Origin: Delphinapterus leucas
Taxonomy: Eukaryota > Chordata > Mammalia > Artiodactyla > Monodontidae
Length of the DNA: 64,000 bases
Direction of reading: 5' to 3'
Assembly (NCBI RefSeq): GCF_002288925.2
Contig: NW_022098068.1
Location: forward strand, 1,170,269-1,234,268
Positions 9,594 to 22,500 of this stretch are shown piece after piece. The notes under the pieces are model-generated. The model saw only the letters and a program-made list of their open reading frames with translations. It ran no database searches and had not been told where the DNA came from. The first letter of the stretch is position 1. Every line of letters begins with the position of its first letter. Both the position numbers and the translations under genes were made by a program.

Positions 9594-12500
9594 ATGGTAA
9601 TAGGAATATACATATCAATAATTACCTTAAATGTGAATGTATTAAATGCTCCAACCAAAAGACATAGACTGGCTGAATGGATTCAAAAACAAGACCCGTA
9701 TATATACTGTCTACAAGAGACCTACTTCAGACCTAGGGACACACACAGACTGAAAGTGAGGGGATGGAAATAGATATTCCATGCAAATGGAAATGAAAAG
9801 AGAGCTGAAGTAGCAATATTCATATGAAAAGTAGACTTTATAATAAAGTATATTACAAAAGACAAAGAAGGATACTACACAATGCTCAAGGGATTAATCG
9901 AAGAAACAAACATAACAATTGTAAATATTGATACACCAATCATAGGACCACTCCAATACAAAAGGCAAATGCTAACAGCCATAAAAGGGAAAATCGACAG
10001 TAACACAATAATAATAGGGGACTTTAACACACTACTTTGACCAATGGACAGATCAACCAATATGAAAATAAATAAGGACACACAAGCTTTAAATGATACA
10101 TTAAACAAAATGGACTTAATTGATATTTAAAGGAGATTCCATCCAAAAAAAAACCGAATATGCTTTCTTCTCAAGAGCTCATGGAACATTTTCCAGACTA
10201 GATCATGTCTTGGGTCAAAAATCAAGCCTTGGTACATTTAAGAAAACTGAATCTGTATCAAGTATATTTTCTGACCTCAAAGCTGTGAGACTAGATATCA
10301 ATTACAGGAAAAAACAACTGTAAAAAGCACAACACACGGAGGCTCAAAAATACGCTACTAAATAACAAAGAGATCACTGAAGAAATCAAGAGGAAATCAA
10401 AAAATACCTAAAACAAGTGACAATGAAAACATGACGACCTAAAATCTATGGGATGCAGCAAAAGCAGTTCTAAGAGAGAAGCTTATAGTAATGCAATCCT
10501 ACCACAAGAAACAAGAAAAATCACAAATAAACCACCTAAACTTACACCTAAAGCAATTAGAGAAAGAAGAAAAAAAAAACCAAAGTTAGCAGTAGGAAAG
10601 AAATTATAAAATTCAGTTCAGAAATAAATGAAAAAGAAATGAAGAAAACAACAGCAAAGGTCAATACAACTAAAATCTGGTACATTGAGAAGATAAACAG
10701 AAGTGATAAACCACTAGCCAGATTCATCAAGAAAAAAAGGGAGAAGACTCAAATCAAAAGAACTAGAAATGAAAAAGGAGAAGTAACAAATGACACTGCA
10801 GAAACACGAAGAATCATGAGGGATTACTACATGTAACTATATGCCAATAAAATGGAAAAATTCTTAGAAAAGCACAACCTTCCAAGACTGAACGAGGAAG
10901 AAATAGAAAATATAAACAGAAAAATCATAAACACTGAAATTGAAACTGTGATTAAAAATCTTCCAACAAACAAAAGCCAAGTACCAGATGGCTTCACAGG
11001 CAAATTCTATCAAACATTTAGAGAAGAGCTAACACCTATCCTTCTCTAACACTTCCAAATATAGCAGAGGGAGGAACACACCCAAACACATCCTACGAGG
11101 CCACCATCACTCTGATACCCAAACCAGGCAAAGATGTTCACAAAGAAAGAAAATTACAGGCCTATATCACTGATGAACATAGATGCAAAAGTGTACAACA
11201 AAATACTACCAAGCTGAATCCAACAGCATATTAAAAGGATCATACATCATGCTTACGTAGGGTTTGTCCCAGGAATGCAAGGATTCTTCAATATAAGCAA
11301 ATCAACCAATGTGATACATCATATTAACAAATTGAGTGATAAAAACAATATGATTATCTCAATAGATGCAGAAAAAGCTTTTGACAAAATTCAACACCCA
11401 TTTATGATAAACACTCTCAGAAAGTAGGCATACAGGGAACTTACCTCAACATAATAAAGGCCATATATGTCAAACCCACAGTCAACATAATTCTCAATGG
11501 TGAAAAACTGAAAACATTTCCCCTAAAATCAGGAAAAAGAAAAGGATGCCCACTCTCACCACCATTGTTCAAAATAGTTTTGGAACTTTTAGGTACAACA
11601 ATAAGAGAAGAAAAATAAATAAAAGGAATTCAAATCAGAAAAGAAATAAAGCTGTCACTGTTTGCATATAACATGACACTATACATAGAGAATCCTAAAG
11701 ATGCCACCAGAAAACTACCAGAACTGTTAATGAATTTGGTAAAGTAGCAGGAGACAAAATTAATGCACAGAAATCTCTGGCATTCCTATAAACTTACAAT
11801 GAAAAATCTGAATGAGAAATTAAGGAAACACTCCCATTTACCATTGCAACAAAAAGAATAAAATATCTAGGAATAAACCTACCTAAGGAGACGAAAGACC
11901 TGTATGCAGAAAATTATAACACACTGATGAAAGAAATTAAAGATGATACAAATAGATGGAGAGATATACCATGTTCTTGGATGGGAAGAATCAACATTGT
12001 GAAAATGACTCTACTACCCGAAGCAATCTACAGATTCAATGCAATCCCTATCAAACTACCACTGGCATTTTTCACAGAACTAGAACAAAAAATTTCGCAA
12101 TTTGTATGGAAACACAAAAGACTCCGAATAGCCAAAGCAATCTTGAGAACGAAAAAAGGAGCTGGAGGAATCAGGCTCCCTGACTTCAGACTATACTACA
12201 AAGCTACAGTAATCAAGACAGTATGGTACTGGCACAAAAACAGAAAGATAGATCAATGGAACAGGATATAAAGCCCAGAGATAAACCCACGCACATATGG
12301 ACACCTTATCTTTGATAAAGGTGGCAGGAATGTACAGTGGAGAAAGGACAGCCTCTTCAATAAATGGTGCTGGGAAAACTGGACAGGTACATGTAAAAGT
12401 ATGAGATTAGATCACTCCCTAACACCATACAGAAAAGTAAGCTCAAAATGGATTAAAGACCTAAATGTAAGGCCAGAAACTATCAAACTCTTAGAGGAAA

Positions 12501-13385
12501 ACATAGGCAGAATACTCTATGACATAAATCACAGCAAGATCCTTTCTGACCCACCTCTTAGAGTAATGGAAATAAAAACAAAAATAAACAAATGGGACCT
12601 AATGAAACTTCAAAGCTTTTGCACAGCAAAGGAAACCATAAACAAGCCCAAAAGACAACCCTCAGAATGGGAGAAAATATTTGCAAATGAAGCAACTGAC
12701 AAAGGAGTAATCTCCAAAATTTATAAGCAGCTCATGCAGCTCAATAACAGAAAAACAAACAAGCCAATCCAAAAATGGGCAGAAGACCTAAATAGACATT
12801 TCTCCAAAGAAGATATACAGAATGCCAACAAACACATGAAAGAATGCTCAACATCATTAATCATTAGAGAAATGCAAATCAAAACTACAATGAGATATCA
12901 TCTCACACCAGTCAGAATGGCCATCATCAAAAAAATCTAGAAACAATAAATGCTGGAGAGGGTGTGGAGAAAAGGGAACACTCTTGCACTGCTGGTGGGA
13001 ATGTGAATTGGTTCAGCCACTATGGAGAACAGTATGGAGGTTCCTTAAAAAACTACAAATAGAATTACCATATGACCCAGCAATCTCACTACTGGGCATG
13101 TGCCCTGAGAAAACCAAAATTCAAAAAGAGTCATGTACCAAAATGTTCATTGCAGCTCTATTTACAATAGCCCAGAGATGGAAACAACCTAAGTGCCCAT
13201 CATCGGATGAATGGATAAAGAAAATGTGGCACATATATACAATGGAATATTACTCAGCCTTAAAAAGAAATGAAATTGAGCTATTTGTAATGAGATGGAT
13301 AGACCTAGAGTCTGTCATACAGAGTGAAGTAAGTCAGAAAGAAAAAGACAAATACTGTATGCTAACACATATATATGGAATTTAA
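9594..13385 (+). pseudogene. L1-B ORF2 (endonuclease / reverse transcriptase), broken
   Basis: The extent is about 1,264 codons, close to the usual L1 ORF2 length of about 1,275. The endonuclease starts normally (LNVNVLNAPTKRHRLAEWIQ, then LQETYF) but meets TAG at 9771. The 'DFN' strand is followed by TGA. Frameshifts recur through the linker. In RT, palm motif A ([15 protein letters not shown]) is intact, but the catalytic FADD at 11661-11672 has become FAYN, so both metal-binding aspartates of motif C are lost. The C-terminal part is open in blocks (12401-12940 and 12984-13385) and ends at the normal site after LTHIYGI. It is dead by several independent hits. Confidence 0.93.
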
Positions 13386-13763
13386 GGGAAAAAAATGTCA
13401 TGAAGAACCTAGGGGTAAGACAGGAATAAAGATGCAGACCTACTGGAGAACGGACTTGAGGATATGGGGAGGGGGAAGGGTGAGCTTTGACAGGGCGAGA
13501 GAGAGTCATGGACATATACACACTAACAAACGTAGTAAGGTAGATAGCTAGGGGGAAGCAGCCGCAAGGCACAGGGATATTAGCTCGGTGCTTTGTGACA
13601 GACTGGAGGGGTGGGATAGGGAGAGTGGGAGGGAGGGAGACGCAAGAGGGAAGACATATGGGAACATATGTATATGTATAACTGATTCACTTTGTTATAA
13701 AGCAGAAACTAACACACAATTGTAAAGCAATTATACCCCAATAAAGATGTTTAAAAAAAAAAA

Positions 13764-14975
13764 GAAATTAAGGAAACACTCCCATTTCATATTGCAACAA
13801 AAAGAATAAAATACCTAGGAATAAACCTACCTGAGGAGACAAAAGACCTGTATGCAGAAAACTATAAAACACTGATGAGAGAAATTAAAGATGATATAAA
13901 CACATGGAGAGATATATCATGTTCTTGGATTGGGAGAATCAACATTGTGAAAATGACTATAAAACATAAAGCAATCTACAGATTCAATGCAATCCCTATC
14001 AAATTACCAATGGCATTTTTCAGAGAACTAGGTCAAAAATTTTTACAATTTGTATGGAAACACAAAAGACCCTGAAGAGCCAAAGCAATCTTGAGAAAGA
14101 AAAACAGAGCTGGAGGAATCAGGCTCCCTAACTTCAGACTATACTACAAAGCTACAGTCATCAAGACAGTATGGTACTGCCACAAAAAGAGAAATATCGA
14201 TCAATGGAACAGGAAAGAAATCCCACAGATAAACCCATGCACATATGGTCCGCTTATCTTTGATAAAGGAGGCAAGAATATACAATGGAGGAAAGGCATC
14301 CTGTTCAATAAGTGTTGCTGGGAAAACTGGACAGTTTCATGTAAAAGAATGAAATTAGAACACTTCCTAACACCATACAGAAAAACAAACTCCAAAGGAA
14401 TTAAAGGCCTAAATGTAAGCCCAGACACTAAAACTTTAGAGGAAAAAATAGAAAGAACACACTTTCACATAAATAACAGCAAGATCCTTTTTGACTCACC
14501 TCCTAGAGTAATGGAAATAGAATCAAAAATAAACAAATGGGACCTAATGAAACCTAAAAGCTTTTGCACAGTGAAGGAAACCATAAACAAGACCAAGAGA
14601 CAACCCTCAGAATGGGAGAAAATTGTTGCAATAGAAGCAAATGACAAAGGATTAATCTCCAAAATATACAAAACTCATGCAGCTCAATATCAAAAAAGCA
14701 AACCCAATCCAAAATGGCCAGAAGTTCTAAATAGACATTTCTCCAAAGAAGATATACAGATTGCCAACAAACACATGAAAGGATGCTCAACATCACTAAT
14801 CAATACAGAAATGCAAATGAAAACTATAATGAGGTATCACCTCACACTGGTCAGAATGGCCATCATCACAAAATCTATAAAAAATAAAATCTGGAGAGGG
14901 TGTGGAGAAAAGGGAACCTGCTTGCAATGCTGGTGGGAATTTAAATTGTTACAGCCACTATGGAGAACAATATAG
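13764..14975 (+). pseudogene. L1-C ORF2 piece (RT end and C-terminal domain)
   Basis: Two open pieces (13875-14075 and 14091-14975, 294 codons) are separated by a TGA at the codon after 'WKHKRP'. They cover the block starting [18 protein letters not shown], the '[18 protein letters not shown]' block and the Cys-rich C-terminal motif ([17 protein letters not shown]). The conserved His of that motif is replaced by Gln in this copy. The frame stops at TAG 14973-14975 and sequence is lost shortly after. There is no RT active site or endonuclease in this fragment. Confidence 0.88.
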
Positions 14976-15003
14976 AGTTCCTTAAAAACTAAAAATAAAA
15001 CTA
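13764..15003 (+). mobile_element. L1-C: internal L1 ORF2 fragment wedged between L1-B and L1-D
   Basis: Begins GAAATTAAGGAAACACTCCC, in the thumb side of RT, one base after the A tail of L1-B. It ends at ACTACTAGA just before the 5' end of L1-D. It lacks a 5' end, about 420 bp of ORF2 and the 3' UTR with poly(A), so both ends are truncated. Its similarity to L1-B and L1-D shows it is a fairly young copy, unlike the L1M around the cluster. Confidence 0.88.
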
Positions 15004-16925
15004 CTAGAGACCTTCAAGATGGCAGAGGAGTAAGACATGGAGATCACCTTCTCCCCACAAATACAACGGAAATACATCTACATGTGGAACGACTCCTACA
15101 GAACACCTACTGAACGCTGGCAGAAGACCTCAGAATTCCCAAAAGGCAAGAAACTCCCCATAACTGGCTAGGGAAAAATAAAAAATAAAAAACAGAGACA
15201 AAAAATAGGAATGGGATATGCACCACTGGGAGGGAGCTGTGAAGGAGGGGAAATTTCCACACAATAGGAAGCCCCTTCACTGGTTGATATGCGGGTGGTG
15301 GGGGGAAGCTTCAGAGCCATGGAGGAGAGCACAGCAACAGGGTGAACAGGGCAAAGCGGACAGATTCCCAATAAGCACTCACCAGCCCAAGAGAATTGTC
15401 TGCTCAAACACTGGGGCGGGTGGGGGCTGGAAGCTGACGCTCGGCTTCAGAGATCAGATCCCAGGGAGAGGACTTGGGTTGGCTGTGTGAACACAGCCTG
15501 AAGGGGACTAGTACATCACAGCTAGCATGTAGGGAGTCCAGGAAAATGTCTGCACCTGCCTAAGAGGCAAGAGACCATTGTTTCGGGGTACGCAAGGAGA
15601 GGGGATTCAGAGTACCACCTAAATTAGCTCCAGAGTTGGATGCAAGCCTCATCTAACAGTGTGGGCACCAGACACAGGCATGTAATACTAAGGTTGCTGT
15701 TGCAGCCACCAAGAAGCCTGTGTGCAAGCACAGGTCACTATCCATACCTCCCCGCCCAGGAGCTTGTGCATCCGGCCACTGCCAGGGTCTCATGATACAG
15801 GGACAATTTCCCCAGGAGAACACAAGGTGAGCCTCAGGATGTTGCAAGGTCACGCCAGCTTCTGCCACTGAAGGCTCGCCCCGTAATCCGTACCCATTCC
15901 TCCCCCAAGCCTGAGTGAGCCAGAGCCCCCTAATCAGTTGCTACTTTAACCCAGTCCTTTCTGAGCCATGAAAAGAGGCCCTCAGGTGACCTACACACAC
16001 AGGCAAGGACAAATCCAAAGCTGAAACACAGGAGCTGTGTGAACAAAGAAGAGAAAGGGAAATTTCTCCCAGCAGCTTCAGGAGCAGTGAATTGAATTTC
16101 CACAATCAGCTTGATGTATCCTGCATCTGTGGAAGACCTGAATACATGACGAATCATCCCAAAATTGAAGCAGTGGACTTTGGGAGCAAAGATATATATT
16201 TTTTTTTCCTTTTTCTCTTTTGTGAGTGTGTATGTGTATGCTTCTTTGTGTGATTTTGTCTGTAGAGTTTTGCTTTATGATTTTTCCTAGGGATCTGTCT
16301 GTCCTTATTTTCTTTCTTGGTTTATTTATTACTTTGAATTTTTTTTCAATTTTTAATAATTATTTTTATTTTAATAACTTTATTTATTTATTTATTTATT
16401 AATCTGTGTCTCCCTTTTCTTCTGAGCCGTGTGGCTGACAGCACCTTTTTGCTCCAGCCTGGTGTCAGGTCTGTGCCTCCAATGTGGGAGAGCCAAGTTC
16501 AAGACATTGGTCCAACACAGACCTCTCAGCTCCATGTAATATCAAACAGCAAAAGCTCTCCCAGAGATCTCCATCTCAACACTCAGCCCCAGCAACTATC
16601 AACGACCAGCAAGCTACAGTGCTGGACACCCCATTACAAACAACTAGCAAGACAGGAACACAACCCCACCAATTAGCAGAGATGCTGCCTGAAATCATAA
16701 TAAGGACACAGACATCCCAAAACACACCACCATATGCGGACATGTCCATCAGAAAGACAAGATCCAGCCTCATCCACCAGAACACAGGCACCAGTCCCTT
16801 CCACCAGGAAGCCTACACTACTCACTGAACCAACCATAGCCACTGGGGACAGACACCAAAAGCAATGGGAACTACGAACGTGCAGTCTGTGTAAAGGAGA
16901 CCCCAAACACAGTAAGTTAAGCAAA
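15004..16925 (+). promoter_or_regulatory. L1-D 5' UTR / internal promoter region
   Basis: Carries the YY1-like CAAGATGGC at 15015-15023 within a few bases of the 5' end. After a GC-richer kilobase comes a strongly T-rich block (16197-16410) with TTTATTTATTTATTTATT runs, followed by the conserved pre-ORF1 segment with repeated CACAG/ACACC motifs. The order is the same as in L1-B and L1-F. L1-H has lost the T-rich block. Confidence 0.75.
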
Positions 16926-17809
16926 ATGAGAAGACAGAGAAACACACAGCAGATGAAGGAGCAAGGTAAAACCCACCAGCCCAAGCAAATGAGGAAATAG
17001 GCAGTGTACCTGAGAAAGAATTCAGAGTAATGATAGTAAAGAAGATGCAAAATCTTGGAAATAGAATGAAGAAAATATGAAAAACGTTTAAGAAGGACCC
17101 AGAAGAAGTAAAGAGCAAACAAAACCATAATGAACAACACAATAAATGAAATTAAAAATTCTCCAGAAGGGATCAATAGCAGAATAAATGAGGCAGAAAA
17201 ACGGATATGTGATCTGGAAGATAAAATAGTGAAAATAACTACTGCAGAGGAGAAAAGAGAAAAAAGAATGAAAAGAATTGAGGACAGTCTCAGAGACGTC
17301 TGGGACAACATTAAATGCACAAACATCGAATGATAGGGATCTCTGAAGAAGAGGAAAAGAAACGGACTGAGAAAATATTTGAAGAGATTATAGTTGAAAA
17401 TTTTTCTAATATGGGAAATGAAATATTCAATCAAGTCCAGGAAGAGCAGAGTCCCACACAGGATAAATCCAAGGACAAACATGCCAAGACACATATTAAT
17501 CAAACTATCAAAAATTAAATACAAAGAAAACATATTAAAAGCAGCAAGGGAAAAACAACAAATCACATAAAAGGGAATCCCCATAAGGTTAACAGCTGAT
17601 CTTTCAGCAGAAACTCTGCAAACCAGAAGGAATGGCAGGACATTTCTAAAGTGATGAAAGAGAGAAACTTGCAACCAAGATTACTCTACACAGCAAGGAT
17701 CTCATTCAGATTCGAAAGAGAAATTCAAACCTTCACAGAAAAGCAAAAGCCAACAGAATTCAGCACCACCAAACCAGCTTTACAACAAATGCTAAAGGAA
17801 GTTCTTTAA
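16926..17809 (+). pseudogene. L1-D ORF1, broken
   Basis: Starts MRRQRNTQQMKEQGKTHQPK. One A is missing from the run after GGT near 16968, which shifts the frame and closes the piece at 17000. The coiled-coil and RRM core is open at 17130-17333 (EKRICDLEDKIVKITTAE, RDVWDNIKCTNIE). A further one-base change puts the rest in another frame (17315-17518, EKIFEEIIVENFSNMGNEIF). The C-terminal domain ends at TAA 17807-17809, one base away from the usual TAG. At least three lesions in under 900 bp. Confidence 0.92.
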
Positions 17810-17867
17810 GCAGGAAACATAAGAGAAGGAAAAGACCTACAATAACAAACACAAAACAATTAAGAAA

Positions 17868-20800
17868 ATGGTAATAGAAACATACATACTGATAATTACC
17901 TTAAATGTAAATGGATTAAGCACTGCAACCAAAACACATACAATGGTTGAATGAATACAAAAACAAAACATGTTTATATGTTGTCTACAAGAGACCCAGT
18001 TCAGACCTAGGGACACATAATGTCTGAAAGTCAGGGGATGCAAAAGGATATTCTATGCAAATGTAAATCAAAAGAAAGCTGGTGTAGCAATTCGCATATC
18101 AGACAAAATAGGATTTAAAATAAAGACTATTACAAGAGACAAAGAAAAACCCTACATACTGTTCAAGGGATAAATCCAAGAAGAAAATATAAAAACTGTA
18201 AATATTTATGCACACAACACAGAAGCATGTCAGTACATAAGGTAAATAATAACAGCCATAAAAGGGGAAATCAACAGTAACACAATCATAGTAGGTGAAT
18301 TTAACACCCCACTTTCACCAGTGGACAGATCATCCAAAATGAAAATAAATAAGGAAACACAAGCATTACTTTAAACAAGATGGACTTAATTGATATTTAC
18401 AGGACATTCTATCCAAAAACAAGAGAATACACTTTCTTCTCAAGTGCTCATGGAACATTCTCCAGGATAGATCATATCTTTGGTCACAAATAAAGCCTTG
18501 GAAAACTTAAGAAAATTGAAATTGTATCAAGTATCTTTTCTGACCACAATGCTATGATACTAGGTATCAACCACAGGAAAAAACCCTATAAAAAATACAA
18601 ACACGTGGAGGCCAAACAATACACTACTTAATAAACAAAAGATCACTGAAGAAATCAAAGAGGAATCAAAAATTACCTAGAAACAAATGACAATGAAAAC
18701 TCAATGACCCAAAACCTATGAGATACAGCAAAAGCAGTTCTAAGCGGAAAGTCTATAGCAATACAATCCTACCTCAAGAAAATAGAAACATCTCAAATAA
18801 ACAACCTAACCTTACATCTAAAGCAATTAGACCAAGAAGAACAAAAAAAAAAAAACCCCAAAGTTTGCAGAAGGAAAGAAATCATAAAGATCAGATAAGA
18901 AATAAATGAAAAAGAAATGAAGGAAACAATAGTAAAGATCAATAAAACTAAAAGCTGGTTCTTTGAGAATATAAACAAAATTGGTAAACCATTAGCCTGA
19001 CCCATCAAGAAAAAAAGGGAGAAGACTCAAATCAATAGAATTAGAAATGGAAAAGGAGAAATAACAACTGACATTGCAGAAATACAAAGGATCATAATGG
19101 ATGATTACAAGCAACTATATGCCAATAAAATGGAAAACCTGAATAAATGGACAAATTTTTAGAAAAGCACAAGCTTCTGAGACTGAAACAGGAAGAAATA
19201 AAAATATAAACAGACCAATGACAAGCACTGAAATTGAGACTGTGATTAAAAATATTCCAACCAACAAAAGCCCAGAACCAGATGGCTTCACAGGCGAATT
19301 CTATCACACATTTAGAGAGGAGATAACACCTATCCTTCTCAAACTCTTCCAAAGTATAGCAGAAGGAGAAACACTCCCAAACTCATTCTATGAGGCCAAT
19401 ATCACTCTGATACCAAAACCAGACAAAGAGGTCACTAGGAAAACTACAGGACAATATCACTGATGAACATAGATGCAAAAATTCTCAACACAATAGCAAA
19501 CAGAATCGAGCAGCATATTAAAAGGATCGTACACCATGATGAAGTGGGGTTTATCCCAGGAATGCAAGGATTCTCTAATATTCTCAAATCAATCAATGCA
19601 ATACACCTTATTAACAAACTGAAGGAGAAAAACCATATGATCATCTCAATAGAGCAGAAAAAGCTTTTGACAAAATTCAACATCCATTTATGATAAAAAC
19701 CCTCCAGAAAGTAGGCATAGAGGGAACTTTCCTTAACATAATAAAGGCCATATATGACAAACCCACAGGGAACATCATTCTCAATGGTGAAAACTGAAAA
19801 CATTTCCGCTAAGATCAGGAACAAGAAAAGATGGCTCACTATCACCAATATTATTCAACATTGTTTTGGAAGTTTTAGTCACAGGAATCAGATAAGAAAA
19901 AGAAATAAATACAATACATTCAAAAAGAAGAAGTAAAGCTCTCACTGTTTGCAGATGACATTATACTATACATAGAGAATCCTAAAGACATTACCAGAAA
20001 ACTACTAGAGCTAATCAATGAGTTTGGTAAGGTAGCAGGATACAAAATTAACACATAGAAATCTCTTGCATTCCTACACACTAATGATGAAAAATCTGAA
20101 AGAGAAATTAAGGAAACACTCCCATTTAATATTGCAACAAAAAGAATAAAATACGTAGGAATAAATGTACCAAAGGAGACAAAAGACCTGTATGCAGAAA
20201 ACTATAAGACACTGATGAAGAAAATTAAAGATGATACAAACAGATTGAGAGATATACCATGTTCTTGGATTGGGAGAATCAACATTGTGAAAATGACTAT
20301 ACAACACAAAGCAACCTACAGATTCAATGCAATCCCCATCAAACTACCACTGGCATTTTTCACAGAACTAGAACAAAAAATTTCACAATTTGTATGGAAA
20401 CACAAAAGACCCCAATACCAAAGCAATCTTGAGGAAGCAAAATGGAGCTGGAAGAATCAGGCTCCCTGACTTCAGATTATGCTCCAAAGCTGCAGTAATC
20501 AAGACAGTATGGTACTGGCACAAAAATAGAAATATACATCAATGGAACAGGATAGAAACTCCAAAGATAAACTGATGCACCTACGGTCATCTTATTTTTG
20601 ATAAAGGAGGCAAGAATATACAACAGAGAAAAGACAGCCTCTTCAATAAGTGGTGCTGGGAAAACTGGACACCTACATGTAAAAGAATGAAATTAGAACA
20701 CTCCCTAACACCATACACAAAAATAAACTCAAAATGGATTAAAGACCTAAATGTAAGGACAGACACTATAAAACTCTAAGAGGAAAACTTAGGCAGAACA

Positions 20801-21670
20801 CTCAATGACATAAATCCCAGCAAGATCTTTTTTCACCCACTTCCTAGAGAAATGGTAATAAATACAAAAATAAATAAATGGGACCTAATGAAACTTAAAA
20901 GCTTTTGCACAGCAAAGGAAACCATAAACAAGACGAAAAGACAACCCTCAGAATGGGAGAAAATATTTGCAAAAGGAGCAACTGACAAAGGATTAATCTC
21001 CAAAATTCACAAGCAGCTCATGCAGCTCAATAACAAAAAAAAAAACAACCCAATCCAAAACTGGGCAGAAGACCTAAATAGACATTTATCCAAAGAAGAT
21101 ATACAGACTGCCAACAAACACATGAAAGAACGCTCAACATCATTAGTCATTAGAGAAATACAAATCAAAACTACAATGAGATATCATCTCACACCAGTCA
21201 GAATGGCCATCATCAAAAAATCTAGAAACAATAAATGCTGGAGAGGGTGTGGAGAAAAGGGAACACTCTTGCACTGCAGGTGGGAATGTGAATTGGTACA
21301 GCCACTATGGAGAACAGTATGGACGTTCCTTAAAAAACTATAAATAGAACTACCATATGACCCAGCAATCCCACTACTGGGCATATACCCTGAGAAAACC
21401 ATAATTCAAAAAGAGTCATGTACAAAAATGTTCATTGCAGCTCTATTTACAATAGCCAAGAGATGGAAACAACCTAAGTGCCCATCATCCGATGAATGGA
21501 TAAAGAAGATGTGGCACATATATGCAATGGAATATTACTCAGCCATAAAAAGAAACGAAATTGAGCTATTTGTAATGAGGTGGATAGACCTAGAGTCTGC
21601 CATACAGAGTGAAGTAAGTCAGAAAGAAAAAGACAAATGCCGTATGCTAACACATATATATGGAATTTAA
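17868..21670 (+). pseudogene. L1-D ORF2, broken
   Basis: The extent is about 3.8 kb. The endonuclease is readable in fragments (LQETQF, the SDHN catalytic region) but the 'GDFN' strand has become GEFN. The palm has a one-base loss inside motif A (AATAGAGCAG where AATAGATGCAG is expected, near 19650). The catalytic FADD codons themselves are intact at 19948-19959. Many short frames follow. The C-terminal portion has a 163-codon open block (20852-21343) with [17 protein letters not shown] and ends at the standard stop after LTHIYGI (21670). No single frame could give an active enzyme. Confidence 0.92.
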
Positions 21671-22036
21671 GAAAAAAAAGTGTCATGAAGAACATAGGGG
21701 TAAGACAGGAATAAAGACACAGACCTACTGGAGAATGGACTTGAGGATATGGGGAGGGGGAAGGGTGAGCTGCGACAGGGTGAGAGAGAGCCATGGACAT
21801 ATATACACTACCAAACGTAAGGTAGATAGCTAGTGGGAAGCAGCCAAATGGCACAGGGATATCGGCTCCGTGCTTTGTGACCGCCTGGAGGGGTGGGATA
21901 GGGAGGGTGAGAGGGAGGGAGACGCAAGAGGGAAGAGATATGGGAACATATGTATAACTGATTTACTTTGTTATAAAGCAGAAACTAACACACCATTGTA
22001 AAGAAATTATACCCCAATAAAGATGTTAAAAAAAAA

Positions 22037-22500
22037 GAAAAGGAATGGTAAAGGGAATTCTTCAAAGGTAAATAAAAGGATTATAATTAATACTATAAAA
22101 AACATATAAGTATATGTATAAAACTCACTGATGATAGTAAATATACAAATTCAGATTGTCTAATATGTCAAAGGTAGTGCATAATTCACTTACAACTCTA
22201 GATTTAAAGTTAAAAATACAAATGTATTAAAAATAACTATAGACAGTAATTTGATAGTGGATACACAATATAGAAAATATATAAATAGAGTCGTTAATAA
22301 CAAAATGTTAATGGGGAGAAGTTATAGTACAAAGTTTATGGGTGCAACTGAACTTATCAGTTACCAGGATGTTGTCAATATATTTTATGTAAGCCTCATG
22401 GTAACCAAAATGGAAAAATGTGTAGAAGATATACAAAAGATTATGATAAAGGAATCAAAGCATCCTGCTAGTAATTGTCATCAAATAACAAAGAAAAAAC
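22037..22500 (+). mobile_element. L1M-0, piece 1: end of ORF1 and inter-ORF spacer
   Basis: An old L1M whose inter-ORF region is still readable: ACTCACTGATGATAGTAAAT, then TCACTTACAACTCTAG, TTATGTAAGCCTCATGGTAA and GAATCAAAGCATCCTGC. It starts near the last ORF1 codons (GGTAAAGGGAATTCTTCAA). At about 22500 it is cut by L1-E, and the same spacer resumes at 37048 with GAAGATAGCAAGATAGG. This is the first of four pieces of one old L1M that hosts all the larger insertions up to 59432. Confidence 0.8.

Larger units (their letters stand above)
6689..13763 (+). mobile_element. L1-B: full-length-sized L1 (5' UTR, ORF1, ORF2, 3' UTR)
   Basis: About 7.07 kb with every L1 segment in order: a 5' UTR of about 1.96 kb, ORF1, a 58-bp spacer, ORF2, a 3' UTR with a G-run tract (13607-13638), AATAAA (13740-13745) and an 11-base A tail (13753-13763). 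ORF1 and ORF2 both carry several stops and frameshifts, so the copy is immobile. No TSD could be found. On the right it abuts another L1 fragment (L1-C) directly after the A tail. Confidence 0.95.
15004..22036 (+). mobile_element. L1-D: full-length-sized L1
   Basis: About 7.03 kb: 5' UTR (from about 15004), ORF1 16926-17809, ORF2 17868-21670, 3' UTR with a G-run tract (21889-21920), AATAAA (22016-22021) and a 9-base A tail (22028-22036). The organisation and spacing match L1-B. It follows L1-C directly and is itself followed by an L1M inter-ORF region. No matching TSD is visible. If L1-D landed in L1-C, the right half of L1-C was lost, since it does not resume after the A tail. Confidence 0.95.

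Noticed and set aside
16673..17674. A 333-codon minus-strand frame rich in Phe and Leu, with similar frames at 28817-29521, 60718-61257 and 45618-45971.
   Set aside because: These lie exactly opposite L1 ORF1 and the end of the 5' UTR. A-rich coding sequence read backwards gives long Phe/Leu frames. They recur only because the L1 copies are related, and the low-complexity hydrophobic sequence matches no family I know.
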